Below, piece by piece: positions 50,482 through 58,454 of a stretch of 64,000 bases of DNA. Origin of the DNA: a virus. A program made the position numbers and the translations under genes. The notes below the pieces were generated by a model that was given only the letters and a program-made list of their open reading frames with translations, searched no databases and was not told the DNA's origin. The stretch spans positions 1 to 64,000 of the IMG/VR virus record IMGVR_UViG_3300040801_002079, one strand, 5' to 3'. How positions within the stretch are numbered: the stretch's first letter is position 1; the number at the start of each line of letters is the position of its first letter.

Positions 50482-50945
50482 TGTCAGAAGAATCCAAATG
50501 TGTATGTAGAGGAAACTGGAGAGCTATCGTTGATGAATACAGAGACCTGATTGATAAGCGCTTTTTCAATGTGGAAACCGGAGAGACCTCTGTCTTTTTC
50601 GGAATTGTGTGGGGAAGTGATGATTTTTATTTCGGCATGTATGACCCAAATAATAAACTTCATCTACTTTCATGCGTTTGTGATCTTAAAACACATGGAT
50701 ATGAATTAGAGGGAGACCAATCCCCATCTGACATGCTGGATTATATTCAAATGCGACAAAGTGAACTTGAAACGGACAAACATGACATACTATTTTCAGT
50801 ATGGCCTGACTTTTCCCCCATAGAGCACGTAGTCCCCATGGTATGGGAGTGTCCAGAATCACCTTTTGGGCATTGTGCTTATCATAAATTTGAAGACCCC
50901 GCATGGGATGACTGTATATTTTGCCACAAACCTTACGAGAGGTAA
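50481..50945 (+). CDS. Protein with C-terminal CAY...CIFC zinc module
   Basis: 154 residues. The C-terminal 45 residues (ECPESPFGHCAYHKFEDPAW and CIFCHKPYE) match the C-terminus of the 55292-55897 protein (CEKSPIHMCAYD, WGECIFCEQP). A small metal-binding module duplicated in the operon. N-terminal part unknown. Confidence 0.7.
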   Translation: MSEESKCVCRGNWRAIVDEYRDLIDKRFFNVETGETSVFFGIVWGSDDFYFGMYDPNNKLHLLSCVCDLKTHGYELEGDQSPSDMLDYIQMRQSELETDKHDILFSVWPDFSPIEHVVPMVWECPESPFGHCAYHKFEDPAWDDCIFCHKPYER

Positions 50946-50950
50946 TGATA

Positions 50951-51265
50951 ATGCAAGAACTAATGTTAGCAAGTGATTTATATGATAATGCAGTTGATGG
51001 AACCAAGCTGGCAACGTGCCGCACAAACCATAGGGATTTAAGCTGTGGCGAATTAACATTGAAGAATGTGGACACGGGTGAATCCATCATTGTTAATGCT
51101 CATACGGTTAAATGGACAACGTTTAATCGCTTGACTGAAGAGGATATTCTGGAAGAGGCCGATAGTCATATTGAGCTTTATGATTCAATGCTGCGGTTTT
51201 ATCCAGATTTCAAATGGACTGATCCCGTAACGTTTATAGCATGGGAAGCTCCGAGAACTGAATGA
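50951..51265 (+). CDS. ASCH-domain-like protein
   Basis: 104 residues from ATG 50951 (ATG 50945 is closer to the site). LASDLYDNAVDGTKLATCRT, HRDLSCGELTLKNVDTGES and FNRLTEEDILEEA fit the ASCH domain, a small beta-barrel that binds RNA or modified nucleotides. Confidence 0.65.
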   Translation: MQELMLASDLYDNAVDGTKLATCRTNHRDLSCGELTLKNVDTGESIIVNAHTVKWTTFNRLTEEDILEEADSHIELYDSMLRFYPDFKWTDPVTFIAWEAPRTE

Positions 51266-51435
51266 AAGTTACAGCAATCATATTTTTAATTTCAGTAGTA
51301 TTAACTTTACTACTATCATTGGTTGGTGGACAACACTGGAATACCAGCGATTATTTTATTCTGCCACTTATATTCACAGGTGGAATGGCGGGGCTTATTG
51401 CGTTTATAAAAGCCCTTACGGATATACTTGACTGA
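51262..51435 (+). CDS. 57-residue two-span membrane protein
   Basis: VTAIIFLISVVLTLLLSLVG and FILPLIFTGGMAGLIAFI are two membrane helices. ATGA overlap with the ASCH gene. Confidence 0.7.
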   Translation: MKVTAIIFLISVVLTLLLSLVGGQHWNTSDYFILPLIFTGGMAGLIAFIKALTDILD

Positions 51436-51444
51436 GAAAATATC

Positions 51445-51723
51445 ATGACACGAGAAATTACAAAAGAAGATATTAAAGCAATCGACATTGATGCCATCGA
51501 TGAAATGGTTGAATTTCATTCCGGATGTCGTGGATGTACACAGCAGCAATTAAATGGAATTCGTTTCTGCAAAACCTGTTGCTATTTCGAGTCCGATTGG
51601 ACGTTAGAGGATCGAAGCAACTCAGACCCTCCATATGAAGATGTTGTAAGGGCTGCAATAAAGGCTGATGAAATCCTTGAAAATTTTGTGTACCGTATTG
51701 TTTCGGAGAAAAATAATGCATGA
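51445..51723 (+). CDS. Cys-rich early protein
   Basis: 92 residues with CRGCTQQ and CKTCCYF, a likely zinc site. Overlaps the next gene by 8 nt. Confidence 0.7.
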   Translation: MTREITKEDIKAIDIDAIDEMVEFHSGCRGCTQQQLNGIRFCKTCCYFESDWTLEDRSNSDPPYEDVVRAAIKADEILENFVYRIVSEKNNA

Positions 51724-51973
51724 ACAATTAGGCTATGACCCGTCTTCATCCCCAAGGGGATGGCTTCACCGCTTCTTCTGGTCTCAGATGCTGCTTCTCG
51801 GAATTGCTGGAGTAACAGGAATATTATATTTGGTGGGTTACGGAATTTTTCATGCATATACATATGTGGCGGAACATTTTCAATGGACACCAGAAACCCA
51901 GTCTACCATTATAACCGCGTTCCTTGTTTGGCTTGTATCTACTATTGTTGTGATGGTACATATGGACAGGTGA
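51716..51973 (+). CDS. Two-span membrane protein, paralogue of 55899-56120
   Basis: 85 residues from ATG 51716. Two membrane helices; the second half (HFQWTPETQSTIITAFLVWL, VVMVHMDR) aligns with YFQLSAKVQEGLLFSILGWM and MTMVFNDR in the last gene of the operon. Confidence 0.7.
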   Translation: MHEQLGYDPSSSPRGWLHRFFWSQMLLLGIAGVTGILYLVGYGIFHAYTYVAEHFQWTPETQSTIITAFLVWLVSTIVVMVHMDR

Positions 51974-51976
51974 GAA

Positions 51977-52225
51977 ATGGAAAAAATAAATGAATTACAT
52001 GATGAGATTTTAGAGACACTGGATGACCTCTTATCAGAGAATCGCCTACAGGAGTTATCATCCGAGGCCCAATCTGATTTAATAATGATACGAAAAAAGA
52101 TCAAAAGTCATGATGATAAGCGTAAAGCAATATGCAGACAGTGTGGAATAGCGTATCCTCTTGGTGGATACGCACACCCCTCACATTGTTTTTGGTGTTC
52201 ACCCACAAAGATTAGCAAGGAGTAA
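51977..52225 (+). CDS. Coiled-coil zinc protein
   Basis: 82 residues: helical first half, then CRQCGIAYP and HCFWCSP, a zinc site. GGTGAG site. Confidence 0.7.
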   Translation: MEKINELHDEILETLDDLLSENRLQELSSEAQSDLIMIRKKIKSHDDKRKAICRQCGIAYPLGGYAHPSHCFWCSPTKISKE

Positions 52226-52229
52226 AAAA

Positions 52230-52481
52230 ATGACTGAGAAAAAAGATGACTGGCAATTAAAAAAGCTCGAATTGGAATTTAACCGCTTCGGGGAAGACAG
52301 GGGTAAATACACCGGTTCCATTCGTTTTCAGAATGGAGACTATGAATCTTTCAGCTTTAAGATTCGTCCCGACATGGCACAGGATTACATTGATTTGATT
52401 TCTGCTGACATTGTAAAGGGTGCAAAATCATTGGGTGATCGTTTATTAATTTCACTGGGGCTGGATAATGTTGAATCCTGA
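52230..52481 (+). CDS. Small hypothetical protein
   Basis: 83 residues from ATG 52230 (CAAGGAG site); FNRFGEDRGKYTGSIRFQNG gives a beta-strand pair, then helices. Unknown. Overlaps the next gene. Confidence 0.7.
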   Translation: MTEKKDDWQLKKLELEFNRFGEDRGKYTGSIRFQNGDYESFSFKIRPDMAQDYIDLISADIVKGAKSLGDRLLISLGLDNVES

Positions 52482-52677
52482 TATCAAATACACCGAAGAT
52501 GAATACGGCGATCCTCTAGTGACGGTAACCGTGGGCGAAATGAAGTTCAAATGGTCAGACAATGCTAACATTGATTACCCGGAAGATTTGTGCTGGTCTC
52601 GCATGATAGCAGATGTATGGTGGTCCGGTTTTCGCATGGGAGCGTATGCTGCATTGGAGAAGCAAAGTGAAAAATGA
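52468..52677 (+). CDS. Small hypothetical protein
   Basis: 69 residues: beta strands then a Trp-rich helix (CWSRMIADVWWSGFRMGAYA). Unknown. Confidence 0.65.
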   Translation: MLNPDIKYTEDEYGDPLVTVTVGEMKFKWSDNANIDYPEDLCWSRMIADVWWSGFRMGAYAALEKQSEK

Positions 52678-53122
52678 TTTAATGAAGCGATTACGACGAA
52701 TGGGCATAGGAAACCATCCCTTTGGGCATCTTGCAAAAGACGCAGAAGATTGTATCAAAGAACTGCAAGCAAAGCTGGATGTATATGAAAGCGTCACTGA
52801 TACCGAATGTCATGATTTGCTGGTAAAGCAGCGCGAGAAGATACATGAAATTCAAGTGGCAGCTACAGTTATTGATCGCAAGAAGCTAAAGCGCATCGCT
52901 CAACTGAAAGCCGAAAATCAGGAGGCATGGAACACTTGCGACGAGGCAGAAACAAAATGCCGAAAACTGGAAGCGCTGATTGAGGCGGTACAATGTTTGC
53001 CAAAACAGTGGCGCGATAAGGTTTCACCAGACCACCATGACGATGCGTATTCGGTTCCGGCTGCGTGGGTCATTGAATGCGCTGACGAATTGGAAAAAGT
53101 ACTCAACAAGGAGCAAGGATGA
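52667..53122 (+). CDS. Coiled-coil protein
   Basis: 151 residues if started at GTG 52667, which has GGAG at good distance; ATG 52682 is the alternative. Mostly charged helix, including ECADELEKVLNKEQG at the end. This layout (IEAVQCLPK near the C-terminus) is common in phage early proteins of unknown role. Confidence 0.65.
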   Translation: MKNDLMKRLRRMGIGNHPFGHLAKDAEDCIKELQAKLDVYESVTDTECHDLLVKQREKIHEIQVAATVIDRKKLKRIAQLKAENQEAWNTCDEAETKCRKLEALIEAVQCLPKQWRDKVSPDHHDDAYSVPAAWVIECADELEKVLNKEQG

Positions 53123-53316
53123 TGACATCTTTTTTAAAAGTTTGGTGGAAGCGTCTTACGTTAAATACAGAAAAATACTGTCCTGACGGAAAGCCGCATA
53201 ACAAAACACTTGTTTATGAATCCGACAATCTAAGTCCCGGCGAACTGTGGGGATACTACCACCGAGAATATAAATGCAAGCATTGTGGTGCGGTGTTTCA
53301 CTCAACTTCAACTTAG
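53119..53316 (+). CDS. Small zinc-binding protein
   Basis: 65 residues; YCPDGKPH and CKHCGAVFHS pairs. ATGA overlap with the previous gene. Confidence 0.7.
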   Translation: MMTSFLKVWWKRLTLNTEKYCPDGKPHNKTLVYESDNLSPGELWGYYHREYKCKHCGAVFHSTST

Positions 53317-53322
53317 GATGTT

Positions 53323-53592
53323 ATGATGAGCTACAGCGACCTGTTATTGAAGCTAAGACCCTTATGTCCAGAGAATGAAGAAGCAAGAAAATGGATGGAT
53401 AGTGCCGTTTTACAGATTGAAGTATTGCAACAACAGCTACAGGACGCACTGGACGCATTAGAGGACACTCAGCGATTAACCAGAGAGTTGGACATTGCCT
53501 GTTTCGGAAAAGACGCAGCCAAGCAAGCATCTCTTTGTGACTTGGTTAAACTTATTCCAGAGTATATAGAAGAACTGAAATCGGAGAAATAA
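53323..53592 (+). CDS. Small coiled-coil protein
   Basis: 89 residues with a heptad-like stretch (LQIEVLQQQLQDALDALEDT). Tandem ATGs at 53323/53326. Unknown. Confidence 0.65.
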   Translation: MMSYSDLLLKLRPLCPENEEARKWMDSAVLQIEVLQQQLQDALDALEDTQRLTRELDIACFGKDAAKQASLCDLVKLIPEYIEELKSEK

Positions 53593-53593
53593 A

Positions 53594-53989
53594 ATGGGCG
53601 TAAGCACTGACGCAAAATTGGTATTTGGAATTAACATCGGAGAAGAGTGGATTATACCTGATCCATGGAATGGAATGAGTTCAGATGACGATGATTATTG
53701 GTCTACAGAACTTGCCCACTTTATTGAGGCAACCACCGATCCTGAAAACCCGGAAGTGGAAATTGAGTATTATTGCTCATGTGATTTTCCATTGTACATC
53801 ATAGCAGTCCCCGGCACGACCATTTGTGCCCCCAGAGGATACATAGAAGTCATTGAACCCGAACGATTGGATGATATGATGATACAAGAAGATGCTTATA
53901 AGCGATACACCGAGTGGTGTGAAAAGTATCTTCCAGAACCATACAATCAGCATGACCCTGCTTGGTTATTATGCAGCATGTGGTGTTAA
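53594..53989 (+). CDS. Hypothetical acidic protein
   Basis: 131 residues, acidic, ending HDPAWLLCSMWC, which loosely echoes the DPxW...C end of the CAY...CIFC module. Unknown function. Confidence 0.65.
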   Translation: MGVSTDAKLVFGINIGEEWIIPDPWNGMSSDDDDYWSTELAHFIEATTDPENPEVEIEYYCSCDFPLYIIAVPGTTICAPRGYIEVIEPERLDDMMIQEDAYKRYTEWCEKYLPEPYNQHDPAWLLCSMWC

Positions 53990-54015
53990 TAAGAACATAT
54001 TAAAGGAGAAATAGA

Positions 54016-54306
54016 ATGAATGCCCCAAGAACCGTTACACGAGAAGAATTTGATGAAGTATGTGAAGCCATCTGGAGTGAACTGGAGTATCAGAACAATT
54101 TACCCAGACGAACCGACGATGAAGCACAGAACATTGCAGCATTTTTAACATTGGCAAGACGCTACATGAGAACATTGGAAGATGAATGGGCTGATAATGC
54201 GGGAGTCACTGATGAAGCACTAAGTGGTTTGAGAAAGGTTGCTGCAATCTTCAGCAGGGCAATGATTTATAATGGAGTTATTAAAAGGTGGGTTTATAAT
54301 GGCTGA
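54016..54306 (+). CDS. Helical early protein
   Basis: 96 residues, AAAGGAGAA site, helical, no known family; overlaps the next gene. Confidence 0.65.
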   Translation: MNAPRTVTREEFDEVCEAIWSELEYQNNLPRRTDDEAQNIAAFLTLARRYMRTLEDEWADNAGVTDEALSGLRKVAAIFSRAMIYNGVIKRWVYNG

Positions 54307-54496
54307 AGAATCCGTCATTGAATACTCCATCAGTTGTGGACAGGAACTGGATGGAAAGAGTGCCTGCATATGGCGCACACAAGGTGCTGTAAGCGAAAAG
54401 ATAGCACGGTTCACCAGTAAGAAGGCTGCATTGATAATGGCAAAAGATTTCAATTGGCCCTTACATGAAAGTACAATGGAGGCATTAAGCGAATAA
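54299..54496 (+). CDS. Small hypothetical protein
   Basis: 65 residues from ATG 54299; ends directly before the next ATG. Unknown. Confidence 0.65.
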   Translation: MAEESVIEYSISCGQELDGKSACIWRTQGAVSEKIARFTSKKAALIMAKDFNWPLHESTMEALSE

Positions 54497-54769
54497 ATGA
54501 TTAATTGGACCCACATACAAGAAATGGAAAAGCGTATTTATAGACCTGAAGAAAAAGGTATGAACTTCTCTTGGGTATTACAGGATGAAGCAGAAGGCAA
54601 GATTAATAATATCCGCTATAGGCTCTTGGAAGACTTAAACCATTTATTAGAAGTAAGTGGTGAAGATTACGATGTAAAGGGAGAGCCTGAGTTGCAGTTA
54701 GATGAACTCAGGTCCAGTGTGCAGGCGAATATAGAACATATTATTGAGTATATCAGGGGAGAGGTGTAA
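54497..54769 (+). CDS. Helical early protein
   Basis: 90 residues, acidic helical; starts immediately after the previous stop. Unknown. Confidence 0.65.
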   Translation: MINWTHIQEMEKRIYRPEEKGMNFSWVLQDEAEGKINNIRYRLLEDLNHLLEVSGEDYDVKGEPELQLDELRSSVQANIEHIIEYIRGEV

Positions 54770-54770
54770 A

Positions 54771-54950
54771 ATGCTGATATGGGATGGATGTGATATTGAT
54801 TCAGATAAATGCGTCTGGAAAGAAGACAAAATGGGATTTTTACATGCACCATATAACCCAACCATACTACAAAGACCAGATTTGGGACCATTTAACTATT
54901 GTCCCAATTGTGGTAGTAGGATTGTAATAGAGGAATATGAAGATGAATGA
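54771..54950 (+). CDS. Small zinc-binding protein
   Basis: 59 residues: CDIDSDKCVW and YCPNCGSRIV make a probable zinc site, similar to many phage CPxCG proteins. Overlaps the next gene. Confidence 0.7.
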   Translation: MLIWDGCDIDSDKCVWKEDKMGFLHAPYNPTILQRPDLGPFNYCPNCGSRIVIEEYEDE

Positions 54951-55299
54951 TTATACAAATAGGCTCTTGGAAGAACTAAAAGAAACGGCTGAGCGATTCA
55001 GAACACACCGAAGTACCATTGATGATGGAGTCTATTATGATTCCAATGTTCCAATGTCACATGAAGCGTGTGCTACTGAACTTGACAGGGTAATTGATAA
55101 ATGGAGTAAAAAAAAATTGTTAACAAAACAGGAACTGGATGAAATCGCAGAAAGAAGTTATTTCTATATTGATGAATGTGTTGAGTATAGCACTCGAACA
55201 TCGGATTACCCGTCATCATTAGGTTGGAAAACCGTTCATCAAATGGGGCTAGACCGGATTAAACTTATTAACCATATAAGGGCGAGTGAAGATGAATAG
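54943..55299 (+). CDS. Helical early protein
   Basis: 118 residues from ATG 54943 (GAGGAA site). Contains VPMSHEACATELDRVIDKW, similar to TPMSHEHIKHEVDNIMEMM in the next protein, so the two are partly homologous. Confidence 0.65.
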   Translation: MNDYTNRLLEELKETAERFRTHRSTIDDGVYYDSNVPMSHEACATELDRVIDKWSKKKLLTKQELDEIAERSYFYIDECVEYSTRTSDYPSSLGWKTVHQMGLDRIKLINHIRASEDE

Positions 55300-55897
55300 G
55301 GAATTACTGAAAAAAGTTACTTCACAAATAGAAGAAGAACATGCAGAACTTAATCAGCGCAGGATTGATGTAGACGATACTCCGAAGTTCTGGGATGAAT
55401 TATCATGGACCGACATTTTGGAAATTCATCAACATCGTTCCCAATTGTTAAACATGTTGAAAAATTATGACCAAATCCTAGACAATGCCTATAATGCATT
55501 AAACGCACTTTCATTCCGTTTAACAATAGGCACAAAACTACATCATGACCAATCGTTCACACCCATGTCTCATGAACATATTAAGCATGAGGTTGATAAC
55601 ATTATGGAAATGATGGCAGAGGATGCAAATACGTTCAATTTAATGGAGTGGTTCGATGCAACCATGAATCAAATTGAAAAAGATGAATATGAAATTGAAG
55701 AACGTATGTTGGCTCTACAGGAACGTAAAGAAAACGCCATATCGAAAGTGTGGCCCGAATTCGATCCTTTGAGATATAAACTATCTTCATGGAGTTGCGA
55801 GAAATCACCTATTCATATGTGTGCATATGATTTACTATTAGAACCTAATGATCCCAGTTGGGGTGAATGTATATTTTGCGAACAACCGGAGAAATAA
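55292..55897 (+). CDS. Protein with C-terminal CAY...CIFC zinc module
   Basis: 201 residues from ATG 55292. Helical body with PMSHEHIKHEVDNIMEMM (shared with the previous gene) and the C-terminal module CEKSPIHMCAYD and WGECIFCEQP shared with 50481-50945. Followed by a membrane gene that is also duplicated. Confidence 0.7.
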   Translation: MNRELLKKVTSQIEEEHAELNQRRIDVDDTPKFWDELSWTDILEIHQHRSQLLNMLKNYDQILDNAYNALNALSFRLTIGTKLHHDQSFTPMSHEHIKHEVDNIMEMMAEDANTFNLMEWFDATMNQIEKDEYEIEERMLALQERKENAISKVWPEFDPLRYKLSSWSCEKSPIHMCAYDLLLEPNDPSWGECIFCEQPEK

Positions 55898-55898
55898 T

Positions 55899-56120
55899 AT
55901 GAACGCATTTTTAAAAGCACAAAAGGTAATATTTGGAGTAGTTGCGTTAATAGCACTACTATACGGTATAATTTTTTCTGTAGGCTTTACTGTTGAATTT
56001 ATTGCAGATTATTTTCAATTATCTGCAAAAGTGCAGGAAGGTTTACTTTTTTCTATACTAGGGTGGATGCTTTTGAGTTTTATCATGACCATGGTTTTTA
56101 ATGATAGGGAGAAGGATTAA
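55899..56120 (+). CDS. Two-span membrane protein, last gene of the operon
   Basis: 73 residues, two membrane helices (VIFGVVALIALLYGIIFSVG; LLFSILGWMLLSFIMTMVF). Paralogue of 51716-51973. Followed by a hairpin at 56124. Confidence 0.7.
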   Translation: MNAFLKAQKVIFGVVALIALLYGIIFSVGFTVEFIADYFQLSAKVQEGLLFSILGWMLLSFIMTMVFNDREKD

Positions 56121-56123
56121 AAA

Positions 56124-56153
56124 TTTCAGGAAAATATATCACTTTTCCTGAAA
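56124..56153. terminator. 11-bp hairpin after the early operon
   Basis: TTTCAGGAAAA (56124-56134) pairs with TTTTCCTGAAA (56143-56153), 8-nt loop, A- and T-rich flanks. Likely terminates plus-strand transcription. Confidence 0.65.
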
Positions 56154-56278
56154 ATTTAAAAAAACTTTATACGGATAAAAAATTTCAGAAAAAAATAAAG
56201 AAAAGCATATAATGTCGAAAGCAACTTAACGTTCAGTTTAAAAAAGGGCAAACTTGAATAATAAAGTTAAAGGAAAGT

Positions 56279-56383
56279 TTAAGTACCCGAATGATGATGA
56301 TTCTTAAATGGACCCGTACAAATCAGGCCCTCACTGATTATAGATTTACCGTGCTTTTCCACACACTCGTGTCCAAATTCCAT
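56279..56383 (-). pseudogene. Possible decayed zinc-finger gene
   Basis: Minus-strand frame reads LCKHCTPKEKAIMEFGHEC and SEGLICTGPFKN, a plausible Cys-pair protein, but the only in-frame ATG (56383) excludes the first Cys pair. An ATG in another frame lies just upstream (MSFWVKQPF), as if a frameshift separated them. Weak evidence. Confidence 0.3.
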
Positions 56384-56465
56384 TATGGCTTTCTCTTTTG
56401 GCGTACAATGTTTACATAAAACGGCTGTTTAACCCAAAATGACATAAAAATTACTCCGAAAAAAA

Positions 56466-56587
56466 TTTTAACGTTGTGAAAAACATTTTAACATTGTGAA
56501 AAGCAAATGTAAAGAGACCGAACTTGTGAAAAGGGATTGGGACATTAAAGAGACAATTGGGACATGTTAAGGTAAATGTTTGGACAT
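56466..56587. repeat. Iteron-like repeats with a 20-bp period
   Basis: TTTTAACGTTGTGAAAA at 56466 and TTTTAACATTGTGAAAA at 56486 are 20 bp apart; TTGTGAAAA recurs at 56524. ATTGGGACAT occurs at 56536 and 56556 (20 bp apart) and as GTTTGGACAT at 56578. TTTTAACATT reappears near 56600. The regular spacing suggests same-face protein binding. Confidence 0.6.
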
Positions 56588-56794
56588 TGTTTGGAACCCT
56601 TTTAACATTATCTACCTGAAAATTAGTTTTTTCTAATATACATCGTTCTCGCTTAGACCCACCCCCTCCTGACAAGGGGGGTACTAACCAGAACAAATTA
56701 AAAATATCGCAAACTTGTTTTTTACCATCAGGGTTCTGCATAGCAAACCCAATGTCCATAGCCTACACCTATACCCTGCCCTACCCCACATAGC

Positions 56795-56826
56795 ACAGAA
56801 CCCTACCACAGTTGGCAGGGTTCTGT
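56795..56826. terminator. 10-bp hairpin before the minus-strand block
   Basis: ACAGAACCCT (56795-56804) pairs with AGGGTTCTGT (56817-56826), with three more internal pairs. It lies 29 bp past the stop of 56855-57136, so is likely a terminator for the minus block, though there is no T-tract. Confidence 0.55.
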
Positions 56827-56854
56827 CAAGGGTTGACTTGTAGGCTGGAGTGTG

Positions 56855-57136
56855 CTAGCTGCTGGTACGCTTCAATCCCTTGCAGCACGGGCAGAAGTGA
56901 AGGTCAGACTCGTAGGCTTCCCATGTATCCCATCCGTCCCCTTCCTCGTGTTCTTCAATGATGTCCATGTACACGGCTTCCACGGCTTCCTGCACACTGT
57001 CAACGTCCACTATCCAATCCGTATCCTCACCACGGTAGATGGGGTTGCGTCGAATGTCAGCGCATCCGTCACGGTGTACGTGGAAGCTTCCCTTGCTTTG
57101 ATCTATCAGGTTCGGTCCAATGATGCATACGTTCAT
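56855..57136 (-). CDS. Conserved small phage protein
   Basis: 93 residues: MNVCIIGPNLIDQSKGSFHV and DGCADIRRNPIYRGED followed by an acidic helix and a FCPCCKG end. The pattern matches a conserved small phage protein of unknown function. Less AT-rich than the region to its left. Confidence 0.75.
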   Translation of the reverse strand: MNVCIIGPNLIDQSKGSFHVHRDGCADIRRNPIYRGEDTDWIVDVDSVQEAVEAVYMDIIEEHEEGDGWDTWEAYESDLHFCPCCKGLKRTSS

Positions 57137-57146
57137 GATGATTTCC

Positions 57147-57233
57147 TTATTGGTTGGGGAAGATGAAGCAAAGGGTTCTGTACAGTGCTACGGCAACAGC
57201 AAATGTGAGCAAGCTAACAAAGATGTATCCCAT
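57147..57233 (-). CDS. 28-residue membrane peptide
   Basis: MGYIFVSLLTFAVAVALYRT then LCFIFPNQ, one membrane helix; AGGAGATAATC before the ATG. Tandem with a similar gene upstream. Confidence 0.6.
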   Translation of the reverse strand: MGYIFVSLLTFAVAVALYRTLCFIFPNQ

Positions 57234-57246
57234 GATTATCTCCTGT

Positions 57247-57339
57247 TTACCAGATGCGGCGATCATGGTCGATTAGTTGGGTTGCGATGATCGTCAGTAT
57301 CGCGGCGAAGGTGATAAGGATGATTCCGAGTACTATCAT
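57247..57339 (-). CDS. 30-residue membrane peptide
   Basis: MIVLGIILITFAAILTIIAT then QLIDHDRRIW, one membrane helix; AAAAGGAA upstream. First gene after the operator promoter at 57360-57402. Confidence 0.6.
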   Translation of the reverse strand: MIVLGIILITFAAILTIIATQLIDHDRRIW

Positions 57340-57359
57340 GTCCGTGGTTCCTTTTCCTC

Positions 57360-57402
57360 AATGTCTGGTAGACATTATATCACACCCTGAGCCAAAAGGG
57401 AA
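57360..57402 (-). promoter_or_regulatory. Promoter with AATGTCT dyad operator (copy 1)
   Basis: Dyad AATGTCT-GGT-AGACATT (57360-57376) overlaps TATAAT (57374-57379, minus strand); weak -35 TTCCCT at 57397-57402. Same 7-3-7 dyad as at 58191 and 58857. Confidence 0.6.
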
Positions 57403-57432
57403 GGGGCAATTACCCCTTCCCTTAAACTTGTT

Positions 57433-58164
57433 TCAGTCCATCAGGTCTTTGATGTCATCCCCGATAATGACGTTATGGTCAATGGTCAGCTTGGAAAAGT
57501 TACCCGCTTTCAGGGAAAGGGTACGGATTCCGACAGACCGCTGATTCATTACCTTGTTAATCGCGTTCTTTGCGAGTGTCTTTGCACCACTGTTCACGGG
57601 CTTGTATTCCCCTTCCGTCTTGACCGTCTTGTTCAGAATCAAGACGGAAAGCTTGACGGATTCAACCTGCGGATGACCGTTCAACAGTACCGGATGCATC
57701 AGACCATCTTCGCGCTTTTCGGTCAGGTAGTGAACCTTAACACCGTCAGCGAACTGTTCGAAGCAACGGTCATGTCCCTGTCGGCGCGAATCCGAACGAT
57801 CACCGGAAAGGGTACGCTTCGCGGATTCTACCAGTTCACTGTGGGCAATTTCAAACCAATCCTCACGGGTCTTTCCCTTCAACTTTTCGTCGGGGATGGT
57901 AGTCAGGTCAACGTCATCCACCGTAATGGCTTCCAGAGCGATCAGAGACCGCTTCAAGAGGCGCTCATAGTTGAAGCGGGTGATGACCTGATAGTCAGCG
58001 ACTTCCGGCGTAATGCGGCGACTGGTGGAAACGTAGTCATGGACACAAGCGGCTCCACCCTTGTTGCAGTGTTCCAGAACTTCCAGAACATCGGCTTGCG
58101 AGGGGGTCATCCAGACCTGATTTCCGTTGCGGGATTCTGCGAGTACTTGATTGATCTGAGGCAT
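57433..58164 (-). CDS. Hypothetical early protein
   Basis: 243 residues, AGGAGAA site, not recognised. The C-terminal half has a pattern (VKLSVLILNKTVKTEGEYKP, RSVGIRTLSLKAGNFSKL) suggesting a beta-domain; the basic middle contains RQGHDRC. Under the second AATGTCT dyad. As the first and largest gene under that operator it could be the regulated effector or the repressor, but no HTH is visible. Confidence 0.7.
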   Translation of the reverse strand: MPQINQVLAESRNGNQVWMTPSQADVLEVLEHCNKGGAACVHDYVSTSRRITPEVADYQVITRFNYERLLKRSLIALEAITVDDVDLTTIPDEKLKGKTREDWFEIAHSELVESAKRTLSGDRSDSRRQGHDRCFEQFADGVKVHYLTEKREDGLMHPVLLNGHPQVESVKLSVLILNKTVKTEGEYKPVNSGAKTLAKNAINKVMNQRSVGIRTLSLKAGNFSKLTIDHNVIIGDDIKDLMD

Positions 58165-58165
58165 T

Positions 58166-58236
58166 TGTTTCTCCTGTTTCCTATTTCCTTAATGTCTGAT
58201 AGACATTTTACTCCCTTTTTGAACCCCTGTCAACCC
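58166..58236 (-). repeat. Duplicated promoter-operator (pairs with 58833-58903)
   Basis: About 65-70 bp from the ribosome site through the -35 box is nearly identical to 58833-58903, with only a few differences. Recent duplication of the control region or selection to keep the two operons co-regulated. Confidence 0.8.
58191..58233 (-). promoter_or_regulatory. Promoter with AATGTCT dyad operator (copy 2)
   Basis: TTGACA (58228-58233), 17 bp, TAAAAT (58205-58210), with AATGTCT-GAT-AGACATT (58191-58207) over the -10 and start site. Part of a roughly 65-bp near-identical repeat with 58833-58900. Confidence 0.85.
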
Positions 58237-58454
58237 CTGTTTGCAACTTTCTTTTCCCAGTAGGGGTCGGAAGCAAACGGAATGTCATACCACATCTTCC
58301 CGTCAATGTTATTCCGAAACGTGGTGACATTGGTACGGAATTCATAATGAGAGAGAATTTCCGTTGTGGTATCATTGACCGGAACATAAAGGTCAGACTG
58401 ATAACCGCTGACAGGGACTTCCGCTTCGATCATTTGCTGATAAATTGACTTCAT
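58230..58454 (-). CDS. Conserved small protein (SDLYVPV family-like)
   Basis: 74 residues from ATG 58454 (GGAGG site). SIYQQMIEAEVP, SDLYVPVNDTTTEIL and WYDIPFASDPYWEKK match a conserved small protein of phages and plasmids, function unknown. The stop overlaps the downstream -35 box. Confidence 0.7.
   Translation of the reverse strand: MKSIYQQMIEAEVPVSGYQSDLYVPVNDTTTEILSHYEFRTNVTTFRNNIDGKMWYDIPFASDPYWEKKVANRG

Larger units (their letters stand above)
56121..56850. other. Non-coding convergence zone
   Basis: About 730 bp without a convincing gene, between plus-strand genes ending at 56120 and minus-strand genes ending at 56855. Contents: a terminator hairpin, a possible decayed zinc-protein frame, 20-bp-period repeats and a long GC-rich hairpin. 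It could be an origin of replication or a packaging/regulatory region. Confidence 0.5.

Noticed and set aside
56451-56759. 102-residue minus-strand frame
   Set aside because: It translates the 20-bp-period repeats, has no ribosome site, and its composition is unlike any neighbour.
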